From Azorinus chamasolen (lineage: Eukaryota; Mollusca; Bivalvia; Cardiida; Solecurtidae), in NCBI GenBank assembly GCA_963576725.1, contig OY755252.1, forward strand, positions 56,759,985 to 56,823,984: a stretch of DNA of 64,000 nucleotides. Direction: 5' to 3'. Shown in pieces: positions 10,901 to 22,900 of the stretch. Both the position numbers and the translations under genes were made by a program. How positions within the stretch are numbered: position 1 is the first letter of the stretch; every line of letters starts with the position of its first letter. The notes beneath the pieces were generated by a model, which was not told the origin of the DNA, ran no database searches, and was given only the letters and a program-made list of their open reading frames with translations.

Positions 10901-13900
10901 GTCTCCCCTCTAATAAAAACAATATGTAAAGGGAAATCACTAAAAATGTTATGGTCTTGACGAATGATACTTCCCCTCATTATGCGTTTTCCACACTACA
11001 TTTTTCAAGAAGAAAATGATAACAGCTAATAACTCCAAAAATACTGATACCAGATTTATGGCCCTTGTGCATGACACTTACTTTCATCATGCTCTTTCCA
11101 AAAATAAAATGTCATTCCAATAGCATCAGTCAATAGGAGTTATTGATCGGCCAAAAAATGTAACAAAGGGCAATAACTCCAAAAGTATTGAAGCCAGAAT
11201 TATGGCCCTTGTTCATGACACCTTCTCTCATCATGCTCTTTCCATATATGAAGTTTCAATACGATGGCAAGAGCCATGTAGGAGTTATCGTCCGGACAAG
11301 AAAGAATTAAACAAATGTACAAGGGGCAATAACTCTAAATTTATTGAAGCTGGAGTTAAGGATCTTATGCATGACACTTTCTCTTATTATGATTGTTCCA
11401 TGTATGAAGTTTCACTCCAATGGCATGTGTCACATAGGAGTAATCATCCGGACAAAAAATTGTGATTGTTTTTAAAAAGGGCAATAACTCCAATATTAGT
11501 GAAGCCAGAGTTATGGACCTTGTGCATGACACTTCCTCTCGTTATGATCTTTCCATATATGAAGTTTCAATCCAATGGCATGAGCCATATAGAAGTTATC
11601 GTCCGGACAAAAAAGTGTGATTTTTTTTACAAAGGGCAATAACTCCTATATTAGTGAAGCCAGAGTTATGTACCTTCTGCATGACACTTCCTCTCGTTAT
11701 GATCTTTCCATATATGAAGTTTCAATCCAATGGCATCAGGCATATTGAAGTTATTGTCCGGACAAAAAATTATAATATTTTTTACAAAGGGCAATAACTC
11801 CAATATTAGTGAAGCCAGAGTTATGGACCTTGTGCATGACACTTCCTCTCATTATGCTCTTTCCATATATGAAGTTTCAATCCAATGGCATCAGGCATGT
11901 AGGAGTTATCGTCCGGACAAAAAAGTGTGATTTTTTTTTACAAAGGGTAATAACTCCAATATTAGTGAAGCCAGAGTTATGGACCTTGTGCATGACACTT
12001 CCTCTCATTATGCTCTTTCCATATATGAAGTTTCAATCAACTGGCATCAGGCATATTGAAGTTATCGTCCGGACAAAAAGTGTGACAGACAGACGGACAG
12101 ACGGACAGACAGACAGACAGACGGACAGACAGACAGACGGACAGACGGACAGACAGACAACTCTCACAAAAACAATATGTCTCCCCCATATAAATATGGG
12201 GGGAGACATAATAAAGAACTATAGCAATAAATGCTGAATCTTTTCTGTTCAGTGCGTTGCCTCAATCTCCCGCACCCCGATATTTACATGGCTTTACTTT
12301 TGGATTGGGAGCCTCGATGGACCGAGGGCCGACTTACCAATCAAAAACAACAAAAACAATAAAATATATGCAATAAACTCCAATTTTATGTTACCAAAAT
12401 GTGAAATTGTACCACAGAATAAATCCGACGAAATATTTACAGATAATTAAACATGCTCTAAATAAAAAGATACAGCATCTTTACTTATACGTTACCTAAC
12501 GTTACTCTGTTTTAGGTACTCTGGTTATTTTAGGTCGGATCTAGGTAAATATCGTAAAAATTCTAAGTCATAAATCAGTATCAGAACAATTATAGTTCCA
12601 TTGTTTGAGGTTCATCATAATACAAATACATACAGCGAGAAAGATATTCTCAAAATCGACGCAATGCACAACTAATGTGCGGTTGCTCATTGATTATACC
12701 TTACCTTTTTATGTAAGGGTAATTCTGATTGGTTAAAGGGCCGCAGTTCGGCGTTGCGGTTCGGCACTTAGCATACGAACGGTTCATAACTCTCGAAAAG
12801 CGCATGATGCGCTTTATAAACCACATGATGTGGTTTATAAAGCGTATCATGCGGTTTAGAGAAATTGTTCAGATTTGAAATTGGATGACTTGAACTTCTG
12901 TTATCTCACACTAATTTGTATGGTCCCTTGAAGCTTGAGTTATCGAAGTTCAACTGTAGATTAATTTTTAGTACAGCACATTAACACATAGTCAGCACAT
13001 TAACACAAGAAGTTTTTAGCTTTTAGCAAAATGTATAGAACCAGACCTAAATGTATATCATTCCAAAAGCAAACAGAGCAGACCGTGATCAGATGGCAGG
13101 AACCATCTAGTTGGGGTCTACTAATCTTACCAATTAGAAAAAATACCGTAATTATGGAGAACAAGAGCTCTGCGTGTCGGAGCATTATACGCCTGAAGTG
13201 ACCTTGGCCTTTGACTGACCGACCTCAAAATCGATAGGGCTGATCTACTGGCCATGACCAACATTCCTAATAAATTCCCATGGTTCAAGCCAAAATGTAG
13301 AGGTGTCATTGATAGGAGCCATATCGATATATCATCGATACACGTCAATTGATACGATACCGATACAGGTTTCAAAATAACAATACAAATAGAGGACAAA
13401 TAAACACCTTTCTACTGGCTATATTTCTTACAGGTTATGGTAACTTCTTTCATAATTGCAGCCAAATTCTTCAGAAGAATTTCCACGCATACTTTCATCC
13501 GCCATTTTCCATTGTTTACTCGGTGGGTTAGGCATAATTCAGCGACATTGTCTAGATATTTCCAAAACGGAACTCTTGAAAATTTTGACTGTTATTTCAT
13601 GAATGACTGATTTTAATATGTAACTCTGCTTTTTACACTCAGATAGATGTAACTACAGTGCATAAATCATGTTCGTGTATAGAAATGGATATATTGTCGA
13701 TATTTTTCCATCGATATATCGATACAGAAATTTCCATCACCTTTACCAAAATGACAAAACAATACTCAAAGTTCAAGAGGAGATAATTCTAAAATGCTCA
13801 ATGATTAACACATGAAAATTGCATTTTGCACATCTACTATTCGTGGTTATTATGTATACCATATATAAAGTCAACAAGCAAAAAATGCAGAAATCGGATT

Positions 13901-16900
13901 AAAGCCGAATCTTTCTGTGTTGACCTTGACCCAATATCATGTATCCTTGTACCAACTGAAAGGCCTTCACCCAACCTATCTCCATACCATATATGAATTG
14001 CCTAGCATATGTGGTTTAGAAGTTAAGACAAAATGTTGAAGTTTTTCAATAATGACCTTGATCTAATTTCAAATATCTTTATATCAAATGAAAGGCCTTA
14101 CCAAAGCCATTTGTATTCCAAAGATGAATTGCCTAGCATTTGTAGTTCAGAAGTTATAGCAATGTTAAAGTTTGTTAAAAACGGCAAAGTTTTGGAAATA
14201 GTGACCTTGACCTGATTTAATGTATCCTTGTATCAAGTGAAAGGCTTTCACCCAAGCTATCTGCATACCAAATATGAATGGTCTAGCTTAAGTAATTCAG
14301 AAGTTATAAACAATGTTAAAGTTTTGTTAACGACGGCAAAGTTTTGGAAATAGTGACCGTGAACTGATTTCATGTATCCTTGTATTAAGTGAAAGGCCTT
14401 CACCCAAGATATCTGTTTACCAAAGACAAATTGCCTAGCATTTGTAGTTCAGAAGTTATAGCAATGTTAAAGTTTGTTAAAAATGGCAAAGGTTTGGAAA
14501 TAGTGATCTTGACCTTGACCTGATTTCACGTATCCTTGTATCAAGTGAAAGGCCTTCACCCAAGCTATCTGTATACCAAAGATGAATTGCCTAGCATTTG
14601 TAGTTCAGAAGTTATAGCAATGTTAAAGTTAGTTAAAAACGACAAAGTTTTCGAAATAGTGACCTTGACCTGATTTTATGTATCCTTGTATCAAGTGAAA
14701 GGCTTTCACCCAAGCTATCTGCATACCAAATATGAATGGTCTAGCTTAAGTAATTCAGAAGTTATAAGCAATGTTAAAGTTTTGTTAACGACTGCATGCT
14801 GCCCGCCCAATGCCCGTCCGCCCTGTTTTTGCCAAACTATAAGCCGAGATTTTTCTCGATAAATCCTGCTAAGAATTCTAAAACTGAAGGAGGAGTTTGC
14901 CACCCCAGCTACCCATGTTCAAATGTGGATGGACCGACCCAACAGCCCACCTCAACGACCAAACAAGTTTGCCGGGGTATAATGACTGTTTGAGTATTAA
15001 TTAGCTGATTTTTATAATGGCGCATGAACAGCAAAATCATATTTAAACTAGAATTTTTTTTATACAAAAACTGATGTCTCAACCCCACCCCGCCCCCACG
15101 CTGACAAAATTAAAAAATATTCAAAGTCCCATAACTCTGCAGAAAACCATCGAACCAGAACAGGAATAAGATATGCACATCTACGCATGGTGCTGATCAA
15201 TCCTATAAAGTTTCATGAAAATCTGATCAACTGACCAATGTAAAAATTCAAATTCCCATAATTCTGCAGAAGATCAACGAAGCGGAACAGGAGTAAGATA
15301 TGCACATCTAGGCATGGTGCTGATCAATCCTATGAAGTTTCATGAAAATCTGATCAAAGGTTTTGGAGAAACTGCGCAGACAAAATTGTCCATGTAAAAG
15401 TTTCAAAGTCCCATAACTCTGCAGAAAAACGGACGCCACACAAAAATACAAAATGTCTCCCCAGTATACTAGGGGAGGAGACATAACTACTCATAATCAA
15501 ACAGAGTAGACCCTGATCAGACAACTCCTCTAGAAGCTGTTTGGTATGGCTCTACTGTCTTTGTGAAGGCGTTAAAAGGTGTATCTATATGAGTATAAGG
15601 TTAAAGTTCCTTAAAAACTATAAACGTATGCTTACCTCATGCTTTTTAATTTCTTCCACATGCAATTTATGGTAATGCTCCTTCATCTCCTGTAGCTGTT
15701 TCGATTGCTGAAAGTGAAACGATGGTCTGATTATCAAAGGGTGTACAAGGCCGGTTACCATAGACACATGTATTGGTCGACCCAAATCTCTTATTACACA
15801 GTCAAACTCAGAGATAGGGTTTGGCAGATAAAGACAGAAACAGAGCAACAGATAAAGGTGCATTCTCCAGTACTAAAATCGTCATTTCACCACCAAACCC
15901 TACGTCTAATAAATACCGTATGAAAATGTTACAAACTACTGTTAGAGTATTCTTGAAGTTGTGATGTTATTACAGGTTTCTTAACCCTTTCCTCAATATA
16001 TATGACTTTCTAAGCCCTTGCAAACAGAGTAGACCCAGATCCGATGGCTCCTATAGGAGCTGTCTGATCAGGGTCTGCTCTGTTTGCTTAGTTAGAGTTA
16101 TGATGACATTAAATCTTACATAAATACTTATGGAGTAATGGGTTAAAAGTCAGTACAAAACCATAGACTAGTGAAAATTCCGAGCATATCTACAGTAAAA
16201 CCTCTCTATAACAACCACTAAATTACATCAAGTATTTTGTGTTAAAGGTAGGTGGCTGCTTAAAGCAAGGTGAAAGTAAAACAGAACGCTCCTGCAGGAG
16301 CGTTCTGTTTTACTTTCACCTTGCTTTAAGCAGCCACCTGCCATAAATACCAACTAATTAACACAATTTAGTGGCCGTAATAGAGTGAGTGAGTTGAGTT
16401 TTACGTCCGACCAACAGTATTTCAGTTATTTGCAGATTGTACCCGCATGAGACAAGTTATAGTGCTGCCTCACTGGAACGCCCCCGTCGCGGGCACATGA
16501 CAAGGGCACCCCCTCCAGTCACATTATCCTGACACCGGGCCGACCAGTCCTAGAACTACCCCTTAATGTCGAGCGTAGACAGGGGAGCTACTAGTACCAA
16601 CTTTTAACGACTTTTGTTCTGTCGCGGCCAGGGATCGTACCCACGACCTTCCGTACCGCAGGCAGACGCTCTACCATTGAGCCACGCGGCCGGTGCCGTA
16701 ATAGAGTTTTTACTGTACATAATAAATCTTCATCATGATGTCATTATTTTCTATCATGAATATTCATCAACTAATGTGATAATGCAAAAAGTTCTCTTCA
16801 TCAATATTCCCCTGCATTAAGCAATCACATGCTATATAACCCTTTACTTCATGAATATTCATGTAAAAAAAACAAGCAATGGGAGCATTGAAAGCAATGC

Positions 16901-19900
16901 CATAGTGCCCTACAGGCTGAATTTTAAATTCCAACTGCTGTAATTCCATGACAAATAAATGTATCGTAACTAAATTCAAACTTGATCTGTAACTCATTAT
17001 AATAAAGCTAAATACCAAATATCACTTCAATACCGTACTTTGGGAATAATTGGTGTCTTGATATTATTGCCACTTTGCTTCAAAATGCCAGTGTTTTATT
17101 TATGTCAGTTTAATTTTCGCCATTCCGGGATTAAAGGGGCAAAAAATAAACATATATGAAACGAAAGTAGAAAAGATTATTCTACCTAATTTAAAGTATT
17201 CAAGTTGTTATTGTTAAAACGGAAATACTAGAAGTAGGAAATGCTATTTCCGATGTCATGTCTAATTCCAGGGATAAAACGGTGAGTATAAGTTATATCA
17301 GCTAATAGCAAATAATTTGTTTGTTTCCAATGTGTCACAGTGTAAATGATTGAATTGCACACTAACTATACAAGAAAGCAGTGATTAAACGCTCAGGCAA
17401 TACCGCTGTAATTGCTGTTTGTGTATCTGCCACGGATTAATTACGTTAGTGTCTCGCATAGGTGTTAATCTGTGTGTGTACAATGGATCAGTTATATATC
17501 CGCGAGTAATTGTTATTTGTTTGTCGCAGATATATTTTCGTGTGTTAACCCTTTCCCTCATATACACATGTTTTCACGCATTTGCAAACAGAGTAGACCC
17601 AGATCAGGCGGCTCCTAGAGGAGCCGTCTGATCTTGGTCTACTCTGTTTGCTAATAGAATTTGATAGATCTGTTTCTTTGCTTTCTAAAATGTCTGCAAT
17701 GCTCCACCTTGCATATTTCTTTATAACTATTTTGTTAATGAATATTCATTAGGAATTGGAATTTGAAATAAATTAGAACAGGGAAAGGGTTAAATTTTTG
17801 CCCTTTCGTAACTGGTGGCGAAATAGGCCAACTATTAATCACGGCCAATTATTAACCACGGCCAATTATTCCCAAAGTATGGTATCTGCTAGGGTATAAA
17901 GAATAAAACCTCTGGAAAACCTAAAATTTCCTGAAAATTTCTATTTTCAACAGCTGTTATTCTGTGAAAAACTAATGCAGCGTATTAAAATTCAAACTTG
18001 ATCAGTCGAGGGCTTGGTGCAAAACTGATCTGTAACTGACTCATTAAAATAAAGCTAAAATACATCCAATATCACTTCAATATCTGCTAGGGTTAAGAAA
18101 AAAAATCTGAAAGCCTAAAATTGCTGTCCAACTGCTGTAATTCCATGAAAAATCAAAGAAGCATAACAAAATTCAAACTTGATAAGTAACTCATTATAAT
18201 AAAGCTACATACAAAATATCACTTCAATACCTGCAACAGTTAGAAAAAAAACCTGGAAAACCTGAAATTTCAGGAAAATTTCTAAATCAAACTGCTGTAA
18301 TGTAACAAAATTTAAACTTGATCTGTAACTCATTATAACAAAGCTACATATCAAATATTACATCAATATCTGCAAGAGTTTAGAAAAAGTCAGGAAAACC
18401 TAAAATGTCCGGAAATTTCTGGAAAATTTCTATTAAGTCAAACCACGGTAATTCTGTGAAAAATCAATGTAGCCTAACGAAGTTCAACCTTGATATGTAA
18501 CTTATGATGATAAAGCCACATACCAAATTATCACTTCAATATCTGTAAAGGTTTAGAAAAAAGTCCAGAAAACCAAAGTGTGACTGATGGACGGACGGAC
18601 CGACTGCAAACCTATAAGTCCCCTTCGGCATTGCCGGTAGGGGACTAATAATGACAGCATGAATACTAATTAGATTAATTTTTATGATAACACATGGACA
18701 CAGGAATTTTTTACCACAGACCAGAGCCATCTAAACTGGGTCTGCTCTGATTGCAAAAGCATATTTATGGAATAAATGGTAAAGACTCCTATGAGTAATT
18801 AGTAAATGGTGACTTGAAACAGGTTTTACTGTGTCAGAGAACCCTGTGTATAACGCTCACCAGTTTTCTGAAGTACTGCTCCTCTCTCGCTGCCTCCTGC
18901 TTTCCAAAGGCACCGCCTGCTTCTCGGATACTGCCCCCTGCACCACCTCCCTAAAAATAGCAAATGTATAATTATGTTGTCTGTATCTGGGTTTTATGTC
19001 GCTTTAACCCTTCTCTTGCTGAATTTTAAAACACATTTCTCCTTCTTTACCCATGTCCTGTTGTATAATTACATATATCTTCGCTGTGTACAAGTATTTC
19101 GCTGTGCAATCACTGCTGTGGAGTGCACTGGTTGCACAATTAACTTGTAAATAGTGCAGACCCTGATGAGACAGCTCCTGCAGGAGCTGTCTCATCTGGG
19201 TCTTCACTATTTACAGGTAGGTATATTGACGCGAATAGCAAGCGAAGGGTTAACAGTATTTCAGTCATATTTCGACGTGCAGCTATTATTACAGATGGAG
19301 GAAAGACCCCAGTGTTTTTCCATGCAAAGAAACAAATTGTTTTGTTCCATACAAAGAAGAGGGCTTCCTCACATGAAAAATCCCAATGTCCAGACTGAAA
19401 TTCAAACCACAGCAGTGGGGGGCTAAGTGACCATAACCACTCGGCCACTGAGGCTCTGTTGAAACAGTGGTACTCTTACATAATAGAATATCTTCAATTT
19501 TAGATTCCTTTAACCCTCATATTGACGACTTTTGACACATCTGTAAAATCGCTTTTTGAAAACATTGTGATAAATAGAGCATTTGCTCCATAGGAGCAAG
19601 AGAAAAATATTTTTTTGCAGATGACAAGTACTTAAAGTGAGCCTGAAAAGAGAAAATATACTTGATAAGGAATCCAGAGCAACATACTCAAATACTAAAA
19701 TTTTCATTTCTCCACCAAACCCAATCTTGTGATCACTCTTTCGAATTGTCTCTTGGAGATGATTCTATTTTTTGTAGTCACAACATTGGGTTTGGCGGAG
19801 AAATAAAGTTATTCTTTAAAATGTTTTAATTTACGCATCTTATCTGGACCTCTGAGTAGTCTGTTTTTACCTTTCCTGCTCCACTGCCAAACTCTGATGA

Positions 19901-22900
19901 CATTGCTCTCACACTGAAAGAGTAAATAAAGTCATATAGTAACTTGCACAATAGGAGCAGATCAATATACAAATAATAAGCCCTTTCTTTGCTAAAAACA
20001 TTTTTTTCTGCTAAGTCTTCATTATTGTCTGCCTCTGGTTTCAAAGGGAATTATTCTTGTAACACTTTACACCATAAATATATATGCTTTTCTATGCCTT
20101 TGCAAACAGAGTAGACCCAGATCAGACGGCTCCTATAGGAGGCGCCTGATCAGGGTCTGCTCTTTTTGCTCATGATTATGTATCACGATTGATCATTCTA
20201 TGTATTTAGTTTCTGCCATGGCTTAAAACTCCTATGTCTATGTGCTATTATAACAAACTAATCTAATTAATATTGATGACCGCATTATTTCTTACATGAA
20301 TATGAGTATTCTCTTTTCTTGAAAAAATTTAAAACGGCCAAAATCTTGTTTGATGCGATCATTTCGACAGCCAGTCGGTTCTTATTGAGAACAAATTGTA
20401 CATGTATTTTCAACTGCATGAAAATGTGTTTACATGTATATGAAGGAATTTATTTAGAAAGTAAAGAAACATATCTATCAAAATCTATCAGAAAACAGGG
20501 CAGAACCTGATAAGAAGGCTCCTATAGGACCTGTCTTATCTGGGTCTACTCTATTTGCAAATGCGTGAAAATGCGTTTATATGAAGGAAAGGGTTAACTT
20601 GGAACTGTTTGGGTTATCACAAATTCTCCTAATATGGCAGCAAAAGAGAGAAATTTTTACACTTAAATTCAGACTTTTTGTAAACATACTATGTAGCAAA
20701 CAGCCTGGATTAACTTGATACAGTGAACCCTCTTTAAACGGGCATTTGTTACAATGGCATCCTCGCTATACCGGCAGTATGCCTTGAAACAAAAATGTGT
20801 GATATATGATATGGTTCCTTTCATATTTAAACTCGTTATAACAGCAACCTCGTTATACCAGCAAAATGTCTGGAAACAAACACTTCCGTTGTAACGAGGG
20901 TTCACTGAAATTGACATCTGGTCAGGATTCAAGATAGTATGCCAGTCAATTTGCGATAAAGATACCAACTCATTCCCCCATAGAGACCACTTTTGGCACT
21001 TCTGGAAAGTGCAAACTGACTAGACCCAGATCAGACAGCTCCTGTAAGAGCTGTCTGATCAGGGTCTCCTGCTTGCTTACTGAATTCTTGATTTTTTTAT
21101 AATGGTGACAGGTCAGAGACTAAATGAACCGAGGAATTTTGAGCATGGCAGAAACTGTCTAAAGTAAAATTATTCTATAAGACAGCAAACAGGAGCTGTC
21201 TGATCTGGGTCTACTTTGTTTGCAAAGATATCAAAAGGCATTTCTATGATTATCAGCAACATGGAAAATATAAAATTTGTAAAAGATATAAAGATCTGTT
21301 ACATTTACATGTCTGACCTACACAGATAAGCAACACTGTGCACAAGACACAATCATCATGACGATAAGAAAAATGATCAGCTTAACAGTGATTCATTTTG
21401 AAATCTGACATTATGGGTCCTTGGGACTCACATATTTTGAAACAATGAGTCCCAAACCAAATGAATGAGTCACTGGAAGTTTTGATGGCTGGCATCCTTT
21501 ACATCCTGTAGTATTCAGGCATCAGTAGTGCATCTTGTGCTCCTTCTTTCGCCAGCACATCTGCCATGTCATTTCCTTGTAGACCTGCATGGCCTGGTGT
21601 CCATAACACTTCAATGGTGGTATTGGAGAGCAACCTCATTGCCTTCTTTATTTCCTTGATAACTCCTCTGTGGATATTTCTCTTCCATCCCATGGACAGT
21701 ATTCCAACTGCTGATTGGCTATCACTGAATAGTCGTAGGGCTTTGCCTGCTATGGTTATTGGGTGTTGTATGGCATACTCCAATACCAACGGGATTGCGA
21801 CAATTTCAGCAAGTAGAATCGATTCCTGCCAGGCTACTGGGCGCTTCAAGGATATAGGTTCCCCTTCTGGATGGTAGAAGATTGCTCCTGCTCCGCATGG
21901 GCCTGGGTTGGTGGTACATGACCCGTCTGTGAAGTTGAATGCAGTGTTCTCAACTTCTCGGGTGCTTCCATCATCAGGTCCATGATCGGAATGCGGGAAA
22001 AATGCCACTGGAAAAAATGCCACTGGTAAAAATGCCACCCTGATTTGGAAAAAATGCCACTGGAAAAAATGCCACCCGTTTTTTTTTAAATTATGTTTTA
22101 TCTTTTTTTCTAAAAAAAAACTTGATTTTATTATACAGACAGTCATCCTGTGTTAGGCAGCTACTGTCCATTAGCATTTTTTGCCTTCTTCACGGTTTTT
22201 GCTAATATTGTATAGTATATTGTGTTAGGCAGCTACTTGTCATTAGCATTTTTATCCGCATTGACTGTAATTGACTAGATGGTAAGAAAGACATGCTTGT
22301 AAAGACAGAGAGAGAGAGGGAGGGAGAGAGTGAGAGAGAGAAATACAGACAGAGGGAGAGGTGGGGGATAGGGTATAAAGTAAAACAATATAAATCTGTA
22401 TTACAAACTTTTAATGTAAATCATTTCAAGCACACTTAGTACAACCACACTAACAGCAACACAATTATGTCATCTATTTACATTTCACACAGTGTAGATC
22501 CAGACCATGAGTTTCAAAAAGGAGCCTTATTGTTTTGATCTACACTGTTTGTCTATTTGATGAACATATCCTAAATATAGTACAAACACACTATTAAAGC
22601 ACTAAAAATATGTCGTCTACATTACACACAGTGTAGATCCAGATCTTGAGGTTCTCATTTGGAGCTACACTGTTTGCCTTTTTGATGAACATATCATAAA
22701 TATATTACAAAAACACTATTAAAGCAATAAATTTCTGTCTTCTGTTTACATTGCACTCAGTGTAGATCCAGATCATGAGGTTCGCAATGGATTCTAATGG
22801 TTTGGATCTACAATGTTTGTCTATTTGATGAACAATAAAAGTAGGGCCTCATGTAAGACCCACTCAACTAGGCCTGAACTGGGTCTTCACTAAATAAAAC

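Larger units (their letters stand above)
8212..12858. mobile_element. Large foldback with about 600-bp inverted arms, split from an E-family MITE
   Basis: Left arm 8212-8840 and right arm about 12285-12858 share, in reverse, aagcgcatcatgcggttta-type palindromes, CAGCCAATCAGAA/TTCTGATTGG, GTAACGTTAAGTAATGTATA and GATGGACCGA blocks. The E MITE is cut: its left half is 8033-8211 and its right half 12859-12956. The centre contains other nested repeats. Confidence 0.72.
16880..18646 (+). mobile_element. Tandem-core element ending in GGACGGACGGACCG and a hairpin; interrupted
   Basis: Units of about 120 bp (CAAACTTGATCTGTAACTCA, AATATCACTTCAATATCTGC) lie on both sides of the insertion at 17031-17884. 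They end in GATGGACGGACGGACCGA and hairpin 18617-18646 (AGTCCCCTTCGGC...GCCGGTAGGGGACT). Confidence 0.75.

Noticed and set aside
10880..12100. Regularly spaced repeats that could suggest a CRISPR array
   Set aside because: The units are contiguous copies of about 147 bp without unique spacers, in a eukaryotic genome with introns.
11809..12237. 142-residue open frame rich in TDRQ repeats
   Set aside because: It is a translation of tandem-core units and the ACAG/ACGG microsatellite.
16620..16694. tRNA gene
   Set aside because: A and B boxes are present but the cloverleaf is imperfect and the sequence continues into a SINE body with target duplications.
17584..17651. MicroRNA precursor or bacterial-type terminator
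   Set aside because: The hairpin is inside a dispersed MITE with TTAA ends; repeat origin explains it, and the genome is not bacterial.
21499..22146. RNase H frame starting inside the foldback arm
   Set aside because: The first about 55 codons are translations of the AAAAAATGCCACTGG repeats and not part of the original protein.
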